Notes: generated from the letters alone by a model not told the origin. Shown: positions 44,946-54,065, numbered from the stretch's first letter. The stretch is 64,000 bases of DNA from Collinsella aerofaciens (GCA_008671135.1 RQAP01000048.1:1-64000), one strand, 5' to 3'. Numbers and translations: made by a program.

Positions 44946-47900
44946 ATGGACGCACACCGCTCGCGGTCGCTTGGTATGGCGGCCCTGATCTTCATTTTGA
45001 TTAGCCTCACCGCCGCAGTTTTTCACGGCGCATCCCCCGTGCGCGCCGATGACGTTGCGAAGCCCGATCCGATTGCGATCGATGGGGATACGGCGACGGT
45101 TGATGTCAGGCTGTATACCGATGAGCACCACACTCAAAAGCTCGAGGATCCCGTAACGTCCACTTCGACGCTCTATGGAGCTTTCTCGGCACAATTCAAA
45201 GGCGGCAAGGCGCCTACGCCCGAGAAGAACATCGCTGTCTATAAGCTGCCCGACACCATTGTCGTTGACGACAACGACGGCGGCGACCTCATGGAGGGTC
45301 CGGAAGCCACTGCCGCCAAGGCTGGCACGTGGAAGATTAAGGACAATAAGGTCATCTTTGCGTTTGACAAAAACTGGCTTGCGTCAAACCCTGCGGAGAT
45401 TTATGTCGGAGCCAATTTCTCGTTCGAGCTTGCAGGCAAGGGCACCGGCTCAGGCAGCAGCGCATCTGTCGTGTTCCCTGGTGTGGGAACGATCAAAATC
45501 CCTACCAAGGACGGCAAAGTCACGGGGACGAAGTCGGGGACCTTCTCCCAGGGCGCAGATGGCGTGGCCAAGGTTACCTGGACTGTTACGCTTACCGTAG
45601 AGTCGTATGCTACGGACGTTAGCTTCACTGATACGCTGGGCGACAACTTCGACTTTGTGAACGACAGTTTCAAGCTCGACGGCAAGAAGCTTGACTCCCA
45701 GCCGATGATCGACGGCCAGGTCGTAACCCTCGACAGCCTGGGCAACCTTTCCCAGGGCAACCACACGATCACGTACGATACGGTGCTGAAGAGCGGCGTT
45801 GCCGCGAACGGCGGCGATTTGATCAAAGCTGAGAATACGGCAACGTGGAATTGGGCTGGCTCAAGCGACAGCGATAACAGAACAGCTACGGCTGAGCCTG
45901 TTACATTCGGCTATGACATGATCAAGAAGTCCAATGGCTCAGGCACGCCGTCGGACATCAAGTGGACGGTCAAGCTCAACCAAGGCAAGCTCAAGGCCGA
46001 CATGAGCGGCTACATGTTCACTGATAATCTGGACGGAAAACAGACGTATACGGGCAACTTTACGGTTTACAAAGGCGACTCGGAGGCGAGCGGAGTCAAG
46101 ATTTGTGAAAGAAAACTTGAACCTAAGGATAATTCCTTTTCCTATACGTTCCCGAACAACCTTGAGGATAAGTACGCCACCTACTGCATCGTTTATCACA
46201 CCAAGATGAACGACACGAGCTCGTACGACACTGTGCGCAACAGCGCGGCCATCGAGCGCGGAGGCTCCGTTTCCGGTAGCGATGATGGCAGTTTCACGCC
46301 GCAGCTGACGGGTGTTGTGCCGATCGCCAAGAGGCTCGTGAGATACGATGAGGCGGCGACGACGGGCAGGGCGACGTGGGAGACGAAGGTCGCGCTGAAG
46401 GCGATCGTCAATGCGGCCCATCCAGGCGAGGTGACGGTGAAAGACACGTTTCAGTCGGCATGGTCGCAGAAGCTTGGTGTCGACGAAAGCTCCATTACCA
46501 TTAAAATCGGCAATACCAAGCTGGTTCCGGGCACCGACTGGAGACCAACGACCAGCTATCCGGGTAATGAAACAAAGAAAAACTACGACCTCAAAATCAT
46601 CGTTACCGACAACGTGAAAGCCGCTCTCGAGAACGAGGACTACGCCGTTATCACCTACGACACCACATCAGAAGCGCTGTCGGGCTGGTACTCAAACTTC
46701 GCAGCGGTCGAAGCACCGGGCCTGAGACTACAGTGGCCGTTCACCGAACCCGTCAAGTACGTTGTCAACCAAGAAACGGCGCCCGCGGTCGAGAAGCCGG
46801 AAACGGAGTCGAAGGTGTCTTGGGTTGAGAACTTCGATTGGCATACCGTTGACGGCTCGGATGAGAAGGGCGCCTGGATCGTCGACTGGACGGTGTATGC
46901 AAACCGCCAAAAGGGTAATAAGGGCGCAAATGGCGAGTTCGAATACTATGGAGCTGGAAAGCTGGGCGGGAAACCGCTGAATATCGTTGATAGCCTTCCG
47001 GATGGTATGAGCTATGTTGCGAATTCCGCAAAGTATACGCTCGTGCAGAACCCCTATGATAAACATACGGGGCTTCATCGCGGAGGCGAGGCCAAGGAGG
47101 TCGTTACGGGTCGGACGCTCGCCGCCGACAACGTCAGCCGCAACGGCAATACGGTCACCTTCTCCATCCCCACGACTGAGCTTGAAAGCTATGCCGGCTA
47201 CGCAAAGCTCACGTACAAGACGGCGGTCAAGCGCGGTGAGCTCGATACCTCCACAAACGAGGTGAAGTTCGCCAACAAGGCCAGCGCCGAGTCGGGAAGC
47301 AAGAAGTTCGAATCCGGCAGTGGCACCGTCACCATCAAGAACAACGTTATCAAAAAGACTGGTGAACAGGTCAGTAGTAGCAACCGCATTAAGTACACCA
47401 TTCTTGTTAACGAGTCTGCCGTTGCCCTTAAAAACGGCACCGACTTCCTTGAGCTCGTCGATACCATGGATGCCAAGTGCACGCTGGTGCCGTCGACGCT
47501 TAAGGTCTATGAGTGGGTGTATGGTGCCTGGTCACCGCTGGCTGATAAGGACTATTCGTCGAAGGTGGAGCAGGTCAAGGATGAAACTGGCTCGCGTACG
47601 AAGTTGACGCTTAAGGTACCCGACAAGAAATACCTCCAGGTCGAGTATGAGGTTATCCCGACCGGAAACCCTGGCAACAAGGTTCCTCTATCCAATACCG
47701 CCATGCTTACGGGTGTGAAGGACGGTTCTGCGACTGATGGTCAAACATGGGAAATTAAAAAAGCTTCTGCCAGCGCAGGTGGCAACGGCTACGGCATCAC
47801 GATGACCAAGTATGACGCCCAGCAGGTCGGTGCGACGCTCGAGCGTGCGGAGTTTACGCTCTACAGCGTGAATATGGACCAGGTTGCAACGGTGGGTATC

Positions 47901-48674
47901 GAGAATGCAAGGACTAAGTTTGAAGCCGCCCCCACCGACGCCAACGGCAAAATCTCGTTTGGCGCAGAAGACAAGGCGATGGTAAATTGCGTGCTTTACC
48001 AGCTCGTGGAGACGAAAGCGCCTGACGGCTATGCCGCGGCGGCGCCCACGTGGATCATGCTTAAGGGTAATGCCGACGATGAGGAGTATCAAACTGAGCT
48101 CAATAAAGCGAAGAGCATCGTCAAAGACTCCGAAATCATCGGCGATGACAAAAAGGACGAGATCTGGATCTACGACAATCGCCTAACGGGCTCTGCGGTT
48201 ATTAAAGCAAAGAAAGTGCTTGAAGGTGGCACTTTCAAGGCGGGGCAGTTCTCGTTCGTGCTCAAGGACGCCGAGGGCAAGGTGCTCCAGACGGTGACCA
48301 ATAATGACAAGGGAAATGTCTCCTTTGACGTCAAGTACAACAAGGCGGGAACCTATACCTACACCATCTCCGAGGTCGAGCCCGAGGGCGCCGTCGACCA
48401 TGTTAAAGATCACATCACCTATGACAGGACCGTGTACAACGTCACGGTTAAGGTAACTAATGGCACGGACCAGCTCGACGCCCTAGTTACCTATAACGAT
48501 GGCTCTCAGAATCCGCCGACCTTTACCAACAAGTACTCGACTACGCTACCTGAGGCGGGCGGGGCTGGCTTGACTATGACATATCTTGCCGGCGCTTCGC
48601 TGTTGTGTTTTGCCGCGACGTGGATGCATGCTCGTCGCCACCGTGGTCTTGATCGAGATGGTCGCCGTGAGTAA
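44946..48674 (+). CDS. Sortase-anchored pilin/adhesin with isopeptide domains
   Basis: A 1242-residue secreted protein with a signal peptide (about 1-34). Several beta-rich fimbrial isopeptide-forming modules follow. A SpaA-type domain (GITMTKYDAQQVGATLERAEFTLYSV ... YQLVETKAPDGYA) comes next, then a Spy0128/FctA-like pilin repeat (KVLEGGTFKAGQFSFVLKDAEGK ... YTISEVEPEG ... YDRTVYNVTVKV). The anchor is LPEAG at 1201-1205, followed by a hydrophobic helix and a basic tail. It is most likely a pilus tip or surface adhesin. The next pilin gene begins inside its last codons. No sortase gene follows, so a sortase must come from elsewhere. AT-richer stretches suggest acquisition or rapid evolution. 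Confidence 0.9.
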   Translation: MDAHRSRSLGMAALIFILISLTAAVFHGASPVRADDVAKPDPIAIDGDTATVDVRLYTDEHHTQKLEDPVTSTSTLYGAFSAQFKGGKAPTPEKNIAVYKLPDTIVVDDNDGGDLMEGPEATAAKAGTWKIKDNKVIFAFDKNWLASNPAEIYVGANFSFELAGKGTGSGSSASVVFPGVGTIKIPTKDGKVTGTKSGTFSQGADGVAKVTWTVTLTVESYATDVSFTDTLGDNFDFVNDSFKLDGKKLDSQPMIDGQVVTLDSLGNLSQGNHTITYDTVLKSGVAANGGDLIKAENTATWNWAGSSDSDNRTATAEPVTFGYDMIKKSNGSGTPSDIKWTVKLNQGKLKADMSGYMFTDNLDGKQTYTGNFTVYKGDSEASGVKICERKLEPKDNSFSYTFPNNLEDKYATYCIVYHTKMNDTSSYDTVRNSAAIERGGSVSGSDDGSFTPQLTGVVPIAKRLVRYDEAATTGRATWETKVALKAIVNAAHPGEVTVKDTFQSAWSQKLGVDESSITIKIGNTKLVPGTDWRPTTSYPGNETKKNYDLKIIVTDNVKAALENEDYAVITYDTTSEALSGWYSNFAAVEAPGLRLQWPFTEPVKYVVNQETAPAVEKPETESKVSWVENFDWHTVDGSDEKGAWIVDWTVYANRQKGNKGANGEFEYYGAGKLGGKPLNIVDSLPDGMSYVANSAKYTLVQNPYDKHTGLHRGGEAKEVVTGRTLAADNVSRNGNTVTFSIPTTELESYAGYAKLTYKTAVKRGELDTSTNEVKFANKASAESGSKKFESGSGTVTIKNNVIKKTGEQVSSSNRIKYTILVNESAVALKNGTDFLELVDTMDAKCTLVPSTLKVYEWVYGAWSPLADKDYSSKVEQVKDETGSRTKLTLKVPDKKYLQVEYEVIPTGNPGNKVPLSNTAMLTGVKDGSATDGQTWEIKKASASAGGNGYGITMTKYDAQQVGATLERAEFTLYSVNMDQVATVGIENARTKFEAAPTDANGKISFGAEDKAMVNCVLYQLVETKAPDGYAAAAPTWIMLKGNADDEEYQTELNKAKSIVKDSEIIGDDKKDEIWIYDNRLTGSAVIKAKKVLEGGTFKAGQFSFVLKDAEGKVLQTVTNNDKGNVSFDVKYNKAGTYTYTISEVEPEGAVDHVKDHITYDRTVYNVTVKVTNGTDQLDALVTYNDGSQNPPTFTNKYSTTLPEAGGAGLTMTYLAGASLLCFAATWMHARRHRGLDRDGRRE

Positions 48675-50319
48675 ACTGCACCGCCGCTTGTTGACCGTCA
48701 TGATGGTGGCCATGACGACTATCCTCGCTTTTGCAGCGTCGCCCGAGACGGCCCGTGCTGCCGATGCCGGAGCCATCACGATTGGCGGCGACGTCGCGAC
48801 GCAATACGATGCATACCAGCTCTTTTCGGCAACTGTTACCGATAAAGCCGGCTCCGATCAAAAGGTCGCGACGGACTTGGCGTGGGCGAGCGATGCAGCT
48901 CGTCAGGCTGTCCTTCCCGTTCTTTATGATGCGGAGTTTGATAGCTCGGCATCGACGGCGCAAGAGGCTGCCGAGTGGCTGAATGCCGACGGACATATGT
49001 CGACCGCTCTGGCGGCAAGGCTCGCCTGTGCGATTTGCAATGCAGGTGCCGCTTCTGTTCCCCTCAACGCGGGCACGACGGCCGAGCTGCCCTGCGGCTA
49101 CTGGCTCATCGTCGCCGACGACGACGCCATCGACCAGGGCGAGGCCGGCACCGCGCCGATCATGGCCCTGGTGGGCGGCGGCGCCGTCACCGTCAAGCCC
49201 AAGGCCGCGACCCCCAAGGTCGCCAAGCATGTGCTGGAGGACAGCACCGCCGCCTGGCAGAAGGCCGCCGACGCCACGGTCGCCGACGACCTGTACTGGC
49301 GCCTCTCGGCCACGGTCCCGGCGGGTCTTACCGCCTACGACACCTATACGGTGTGGTTCGTCGACACCATGAGCGCGGGGCTCGACCCCTCCAAGGTGGC
49401 CGCGAGCATGCGCGTGTACGTGGCGGCGGGCGCAGACGGCGGCTTCGACGCCGTCTCGGCCGGCAAGGACGGCCGCGTCGGCACCGAGCCCACTAAGGGC
49501 TGGACCGACATCACGGCCCAGTGCGCCACCAAGGTAGCGGCCGACGGCAAGACCTTCACCGTGCGCACCGGCGACCTCATCGCCGCGCTCGGCGGGGCCG
49601 ATGCCTTCACCGCGGGCGCCCGCGTGGTCGCCGTGTACAATGCGCCGCTCAACAGCGCATGCAACCACGGCATCGCGAAGGGCAACCCCAACGAGGTCTA
49701 CCTGCGCTACCCGCGCTCTCCCTTTGCCGACCAGTCCGGCGACGCCGGCTTCACCCGCACGCCGAGCGATGACGCGTGCGCCTACACCTGGGGACTCGGT
49801 CTGATCAAGCGCTCAAGCTCGGACGATAAGCCGCTCGCGGGTGCCAAACTGCGCATCATCGACGACCGCGGTCGCATCCTAACGACTGACGGCTCGTGGT
49901 CGACGGATGCCGACGCGTGCATCACCACGGACGCGGATGGCCATGTGGAATTGAGCGGTGTGGACGCGGGTGTCTATACCGTCGAGGAAATCGCGGCACC
50001 CAAGGGCTACACCGCCTTTGAGGGCAAGCGTACGGTGACGGTTACGGCTGAGGGTCTGGACGTTAAACAAGTGGCGACCGCGAAGCCCAAGGTGACCGTA
50101 TCGGTCGAAAGCCCTCTGCGGGTTGATACCGCCGATGCCAGGACGGGTTCGATTGAGCTGTCGGTGCTCAACACCCCAAGCAAAGAAGCAGGTCGAGGCT
50201 TTATGCCCTCGACGGGAGATAGAACGTTGGTACTGGTGGCGGTTTTGGCTGCCATCGGAGTGGCGGCTATTGTTGTCGCGCTCGTCATCAAGCGGGGAGG
50301 AGGTCGCCGTGAAATATAA
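48658..50319 (+). CDS. Backbone-type fimbrial pilin with MPSTG anchor
   Basis: A 553-residue protein with a signal peptide ending near ARA (about residue 35). The N-terminal pilin domains include VTVKPKAATPKVAKHV, which resembles the pilin-Lys region of Gram-positive major pilins. A Cna-B domain follows (LIKRSSSDDKPLAGAKLRI to YTVEEIAAPKGYTAFEG). The sorting signal MPSTG at about 516-520 precedes a membrane helix and the KRGGGRR tail. The ATG at 48658 overlaps the stop of the upstream gene, so the two form an operon. The region around 49080-49800 is markedly more GC-rich than the upstream gene. Confidence 0.88.
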   Translation: MVAVSKLHRRLLTVMMVAMTTILAFAASPETARAADAGAITIGGDVATQYDAYQLFSATVTDKAGSDQKVATDLAWASDAARQAVLPVLYDAEFDSSASTAQEAAEWLNADGHMSTALAARLACAICNAGAASVPLNAGTTAELPCGYWLIVADDDAIDQGEAGTAPIMALVGGGAVTVKPKAATPKVAKHVLEDSTAAWQKAADATVADDLYWRLSATVPAGLTAYDTYTVWFVDTMSAGLDPSKVAASMRVYVAAGADGGFDAVSAGKDGRVGTEPTKGWTDITAQCATKVAADGKTFTVRTGDLIAALGGADAFTAGARVVAVYNAPLNSACNHGIAKGNPNEVYLRYPRSPFADQSGDAGFTRTPSDDACAYTWGLGLIKRSSSDDKPLAGAKLRIIDDRGRILTTDGSWSTDADACITTDADGHVELSGVDAGVYTVEEIAAPKGYTAFEGKRTVTVTAEGLDVKQVATAKPKVTVSVESPLRVDTADARTGSIELSVLNTPSKEAGRGFMPSTGDRTLVLVAVLAAIGVAAIVVALVIKRGGGRREI

Positions 50320-50362
50320 TTGCCCTTCTTGCTCAATGGCGTACTGCCTCCGTAGCGAGTGA
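50309..50362 (+). CDS. Possible 17-codon peptide or gene remnant with CPSC motif
   Basis: A GTG frame overlapping the pilin stop encodes MKYNCPSCSMAYCLRSE, preceded by GGGAGGAGG at a good distance. The Cys-Pro-Ser-Cys plus a third Cys resembles the start of a zinc-ribbon protein. It may be a small peptide, or the truncated start of a lost third gene of the pilin operon. Too short to be certain. Confidence 0.3.
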   Translation: MKYNCPSCSMAYCLRSE

Positions 50363-50427
50363 CGCACAGGCCTACCGACCTGATGATCATTGGTTTTGAA
50401 AAAGTTACTAGAGAACCCTCCAAGAAA

Positions 50428-50465
50428 AGCGGGGCACCCGGTCGACATGACCGAGTGCCCCGCTT
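50428..50465. terminator. Terminator after the pilin locus
   Basis: AAGCGGGGCAC and GTGCCCCGCTT flank an inner CCGGTC/GACCG pair, giving a long stem with short A and T tracts on either side. It can serve both the pilin locus and the convergent membrane protein gene. Confidence 0.8.
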
Positions 50466-50472
50466 CGTTTGT

Positions 50473-50496
50473 TGGTGCAAAGTAACCTGGCACCTT
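50473..50496. repeat. REP-like hairpin, right of pilin-like locus
   Basis: TGGTGCAAAGTAACCTG (50473-50489) is the exact reverse complement of the repeat at 44597-44613, and GGTGC/GCACC gives it its own short hairpin. Confidence 0.7.
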
Positions 50497-50511
50497 TGTG
50501 GTGGTTGGTGG

Positions 50512-51657
50512 CTAAGCGGTGGGGAGTCCTGGCATGTTAGCCGGCTGCTGCGGCTTGAGGTGGGCGTTGCGCCAGATGATCTGGATAACGTAGCCGAGCA
50601 TAAAGACAAAGGCTACGCCGCTGATGAAGTCACCTACGAGGGGAAGCCCCGTGAGGGCGCCTGCGATTACGCCACCAACGGCTGCCATGGCGTAGCGGTT
50701 CTGGCTGTGTCCGACCATGCGGGCAATCGCGCACCCCGCAAAGGCACTCGACACCAACGCGATGCCGATAACACCGCACAAGAGGGCTCCGGCAAGCGAC
50801 AGGCCGGCGATAGAGATAATCAGCAGTAGGACGGCGGGGACGATAGCAATCGTGCTCAGAAGACCGCTCACCCACAGGGGCATGGGGCGCTGGTGGAGCA
50901 TGCCGGCGGCGCTGGCGGTCGCGCGCGGAAAGACGAGCTCGAGCAGCAGAGCGACAAAGCAGGTCGAGAGTGCCGCGGCGACGATACCGCCGATGACATC
51001 GTTAACGGTGGAAGTATCCTCGTTCTCGGTGCGGTCGATCTTGAGCGCGCCTACCTCGGCGCCTGCGGCACGCTCGGGGTCCTCGGAGACGTGCGCGTTC
51101 ACGGTGCCGGAGATGTGGGCGTTCTTGCCCAGGATGAGCTTGTCGGCCCAAACCTCGACATCGCCCTCGACGGTGCCATCGATGGTCACCGTATCGCCCG
51201 CAAGCGCTGCCGACTTGGTGGAGCCGCGTAGGGCAACCGTCTCGCCTATCGCATAGAAACAGTTGGCGGTGCTGTCGGAATTGAGCACAACGTGCTGACC
51301 GACGACCGTGACGCTGCCATCAACCGTGGTCTTGGCGATATCGATAGTGCGTGCCGCCAAGCGGATGGCGCCGCCCACCGTGCAGTCGCGGATGGAGAGG
51401 CTCTCGCCTGCCGCAATTATGTCGCGGTCGATGGAGGCGTCGTCCAAGTTGAGGGCCTGACCGGCCCAGTACAGGTCGCCCTCGACGCCGGACGGATTAG
51501 AGTCGTTGTCGGTTGCAAGTACGTTGCCCGCCGTGTCCGTGCCGGCAAATGACGCCGTGGGAAGAGCGGTGAGCGCGAGCGCGATGAGCGCGAATGCCAT
51601 AAGCAGGCAGCGACGCATCTTGTGTGACGGCGCCGCCGCGGTTTGATTGAAAGCCAT
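50512..51657 (-). CDS. Bactofilin-like domain fused to membrane helices
   Basis: A 381-residue protein with a signal-like N-terminus (about 1-38). A polymer-forming, right-handed beta-helical bactofilin-like region follows (about 55-185, with repeats such as AAGESLSIRDCTVGGAIRLAA and AGDTVTIDGTVEGDVEVWAD). Four hydrophobic segments occupy about 215-365. If the first helix is a signal peptide, the beta domain would be outside the membrane, unlike cytoplasmic bactofilins. AAAGGATCAACC precedes the ATG. It is a single gene converging on the pilin locus. Confidence 0.8.
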   Translation of the reverse strand: MAFNQTAAAPSHKMRRCLLMAFALIALALTALPTASFAGTDTAGNVLATDNDSNPSGVEGDLYWAGQALNLDDASIDRDIIAAGESLSIRDCTVGGAIRLAARTIDIAKTTVDGSVTVVGQHVVLNSDSTANCFYAIGETVALRGSTKSAALAGDTVTIDGTVEGDVEVWADKLILGKNAHISGTVNAHVSEDPERAAGAEVGALKIDRTENEDTSTVNDVIGGIVAAALSTCFVALLLELVFPRATASAAGMLHQRPMPLWVSGLLSTIAIVPAVLLLIISIAGLSLAGALLCGVIGIALVSSAFAGCAIARMVGHSQNRYAMAAVGGVIAGALTGLPLVGDFISGVAFVFMLGYVIQIIWRNAHLKPQQPANMPGLPTA

Positions 51658-51764
51658 GGTTGATCCTTTTGTTAGGTGTTTGGCATATACCTAACAGGGT
51701 ACCCAACGCGCGGGCGCTCTAAAAGAGCCTCTCGGTTGCATTTCGAAGGGTCGTGCCGCGCCAC

Positions 51765-52454
51765 CTACTTTTTGCGGTGCAAAAAGCGTGCGATGTCGTC
51801 CTCGGTGGGGCTTTTGATATCAAAGCGTAGCGATAGCCAGCGCAGCCCCATGGTCACCACGACGCAAACGACCAGTGCGACGACATTGCTGACCAAGCCG
51901 CTCATGACAAGGCAAACATAGCTTGCCGATCCGGCGATAGCCGCGATGGCATAGAAGTTGGTGCGCTGGAAAATACCCGGCACCACACCCATAAAACCAT
52001 CTCGCAGCATGCCGCCGCCCACCGCGGTGAAAAAGCCCATCATGATGCACACCGCCGGCGCAAAGCCGTAGACCAGCGCCTTGTCTGCTCCAGTGGCGGC
52101 GTAGATGCCGACCGAGATGATGTCGAGCAGGGGAATGAGTTTTTCGGGTTTGTCGACGATTGCCGGGAAAATATAGATGATGGCCGCCGTGGCAATGGAA
52201 AGCGGGAGTGCCATCGGCTGGTTGAGGATGTAGACGTTGCCCACCTGCAGCGTCATGTCGCGCAAGAGACCGCCGCCCAGACCGCAGACCACCGCGAGCG
52301 CGACCGCGCCCACCAGGTCAAGCTTGTGCTCGCGCGCGACCAACACGCCCGAGATTGAAGCCGCGACGACGGCGAACATTTCGAGCCAAAACGGGATGGC
52401 GACCATGGCATCCGTGGCGTGTGAGGTAACGGTCATAGTGGCGACGACGGGCAA
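51765..52454 (-). CDS. TRIC/YadS-like membrane channel protein
   Basis: A 229-residue membrane protein of the UPF0126 (prokaryotic TRIC) family. Two homologous halves each carry a glycine-rich turn followed by RD (GLGGGLLRDMTL and AVGGGMLRDGFMG) and three membrane helices. Prokaryotic relatives form trimeric potassium-permeable channels; other members have been linked to glycine transport, so the substrate is unclear. The TTG start at 52454 has AAAGGA seven bases upstream; an ATG six codons later lacks one. Confidence 0.88.
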   Translation of the reverse strand: MPVVATMTVTSHATDAMVAIPFWLEMFAVVAASISGVLVAREHKLDLVGAVALAVVCGLGGGLLRDMTLQVGNVYILNQPMALPLSIATAAIIYIFPAIVDKPEKLIPLLDIISVGIYAATGADKALVYGFAPAVCIMMGFFTAVGGGMLRDGFMGVVPGIFQRTNFYAIAAIAGSASYVCLVMSGLVSNVVALVVCVVVTMGLRWLSLRFDIKSPTEDDIARFLHRKK

Positions 52455-52584
52455 GATGGGGTCCTTTGGGTTGCTGGTTTAGACAATGCCCGTACATAGT
52501 ACATGGTTGGCGGGCCTGGCGACCCTATTGCTCGGTAAACGGTTGGCAGCGGATGCTGACATGGCATTGCTGGAATGCCAGGGA

Positions 52585-52666
52585 TCCAAAACATGTACGT
52601 CACCCTCCAAAAACAGCATTTTTCGACATCTTTGGAGGCGGACGTACATGTTTGGATTGAGCTCAC
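52585..52666. repeat. Hairpin repeat, left boundary of the nuclease cassette
   Basis: A long imperfect hairpin (tccaaaacatgtacgtc ... tttggaggcggacgtacatgtttgga) is followed by ttgagctcac. About 80 bases match, in inverted orientation, the copy at 53777-53857, with scattered differences. Confidence 0.85.
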
Positions 52667-52758
52667 AGCATGAGTGAGTTGATTTACTCACATCCGGTAT
52701 ATTTCCCCACTTCAACGGACATAAGAGTTGGATACCGGCTCAGAGCGAGAGGCCCTCA

Positions 52759-53766
52759 ATGGATACCCCTGTTCTCATTTCGCATAAAACCGCATGGCTT
52801 GTCCATCATGCACCCCAGAATTTGGTTCAGTCTCTTGCGCGGCACGACTACCAGATAGGCGCACAAGGCATCTCCACCCAGCAACGTGTTGCGCGCATAC
52901 GACAGGCTCTTACCGACTGCGGCATTCCGTCCGATATGCTTAAGACTATCGATATCGCGGTTGTATTCGAATTCGAGCGAATTCGTACCAAAGGCGTCGT
53001 TTGTCACATTCTTGGACAAAATCTTCCCTACGAGCATATTAACGAGTTGACGCCCGGAATCTTCATCACCGACGAAGCCTTCACCTTTGTGCTCGCTGCC
53101 GGGTGGATGGATAGGATCGAATATCTCGAATATGGCTATGAAGTTTGCGGCGATTATCGCATGAGGCTCAATCCCGCCGACCCTTATACCGGGCAACCAG
53201 CCACTACCTCCAAGGATGAAATAACCAAACTGCTCGATCGGCACCCCGGCAAACCCGGTGCCACACGTGCACGGCTCGCGCTCAGGCACATCTACGATCA
53301 CTCGGCCTCGCCTATGGAGACCGCTTCGGCAATCGCCCTCTCGCTCCCAACAAGCGAAGGCGGCGTTGGCATCCGAGGTATCGAACTCAACAAACCGCTC
53401 GAGATCCCTCAACGTCTCTGGCATTGCGCCAAAGCTCGAACACTCAAAATCGATGCGCTCGTGACCTATAAGCGCAGGGCGCTCGGTATCGAATATAAGG
53501 GCGGTTTTCACGATGAGCTCGAGCGCAAGGGAGCAGATGCGGAGCGAGAGTCCGTTCTCTCCCAAATGGGATATCGAATCGTTACGCTCACTTCGGCTCA
53601 GTTCAGTAGTCAGCTCGCCTTTCACCGCGCCATGAACAACATTCGCGAAGCACTCGGCATGCCTCGCTGTACCGACACCGGGTACCAGAGAAAACAAAAC
53701 GAACTACGCAAGGCACTTATCCGCAACTGGAAAAGCATACGAGACGAGGAGGCACCTTCCGAATAG
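52759..53766 (+). CDS. AbiEi-like / Vsr-fold nuclease-domain protein
   Basis: A 335-residue protein. The N-terminal part (about 1-180) has the layout of AbiEi-type antitoxin relatives, with LTPGIFITDEAFTFVLAA and EYGYEVCGDYRM. A SASPMET block follows, then a Vsr/DUF559-type nuclease-like domain with Asp in TLKIDALVTY, Glu and Lys in GIEYKGGFH, and the ADAERESVLSQMGYRIVTLT helix. Those positions fit a PD-(D/E)XK active site, but I cannot verify the fold. There is no partner toxin or methylase gene. The gene is bracketed by inverted hairpin repeats and its codons are less GC-biased than neighbours, which suggests a mobile or recently acquired cassette. Confidence 0.7.
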   Translation: MDTPVLISHKTAWLVHHAPQNLVQSLARHDYQIGAQGISTQQRVARIRQALTDCGIPSDMLKTIDIAVVFEFERIRTKGVVCHILGQNLPYEHINELTPGIFITDEAFTFVLAAGWMDRIEYLEYGYEVCGDYRMRLNPADPYTGQPATTSKDEITKLLDRHPGKPGATRARLALRHIYDHSASPMETASAIALSLPTSEGGVGIRGIELNKPLEIPQRLWHCAKARTLKIDALVTYKRRALGIEYKGGFHDELERKGADAERESVLSQMGYRIVTLTSAQFSSQLAFHRAMNNIREALGMPRCTDTGYQRKQNELRKALIRNWKSIRDEEAPSE

Positions 53767-53776
53767 TGCCGCTCCC

Positions 53777-53857
53777 GTGAGCTCAATCCAAACGTGTACG
53801 TCAGCCTCCAAAGATGTCGAAAAATGTCGGTTTTGGAGGGTGACGTACATGTTTGGG
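53777..53857. repeat. Hairpin repeat, right boundary of the nuclease cassette
   Basis: Reading inward to outward, gtgagctcaa is followed by a hairpin (tccaaacgtgtacgtcagcc ... ggtgacgtacatgtttggg). It is the inverted partner of the copy at 52585-52666 and begins 11 bases after the nuclease gene stop. Confidence 0.85.
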
Positions 53858-53887
53858 GAAGCGTGGGATCGAGACGTATTTCGATAA

Positions 53888-53915
53888 CAAAAAAGCTCCC
53901 ATTCTTGGGAGCTTT
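53888..53915 (-). terminator. Terminator after tRNA-Ser (CGA)
   Basis: AAAGCTCCCA and TGGGAGCTTT form the stem; on the minus strand it is followed by a T run. Confidence 0.85.
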
Positions 53916-53926
53916 CTCAACCAAAA

Positions 53927-54017
53927 TGGCGGAGGAGGAGGGATTCGAACCCTCGTGACCTTATACAGGCCAAACGGTTTTCGAGACCGCCGCATTCAAC
54001 CACTCTGCCACCCCTCC
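53927..54017 (-). tRNA. tRNA-Ser (anticodon CGA)
   Basis: A 91-base class II tRNA on the minus strand has acceptor GGAGGGG with CTCCTCC (one G-U), anticodon loop CTCGAAA, a long variable arm, T-loop TTCGAAT and encoded CCA. CGA reads UCG. Confidence 0.95.
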
Positions 54018-54032
54018 GCGTGGGGTAAAAAC

Positions 54033-54056
54033 AAAGCAGGCTCGAAGGCCTGCTTT
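54033..54056 (-). terminator. Hairpin between the two tRNA-Ser genes
   Basis: AAAGCAGGC and GCCTGCTTT form a perfect 9-bp stem; on the minus strand TTTGTTTTTA follows, so it should terminate the upstream tRNA-Ser (GGA). Confidence 0.8.
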
Positions 54057-54065
54057 GGAATTAAC

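Noticed and set aside
52581..53870. gggatc on both outer sides of the nuclease cassette as a target duplication
   Set aside because: The two copies lie at different distances from the repeat ends, so they do not fit a simple insertion duplication.
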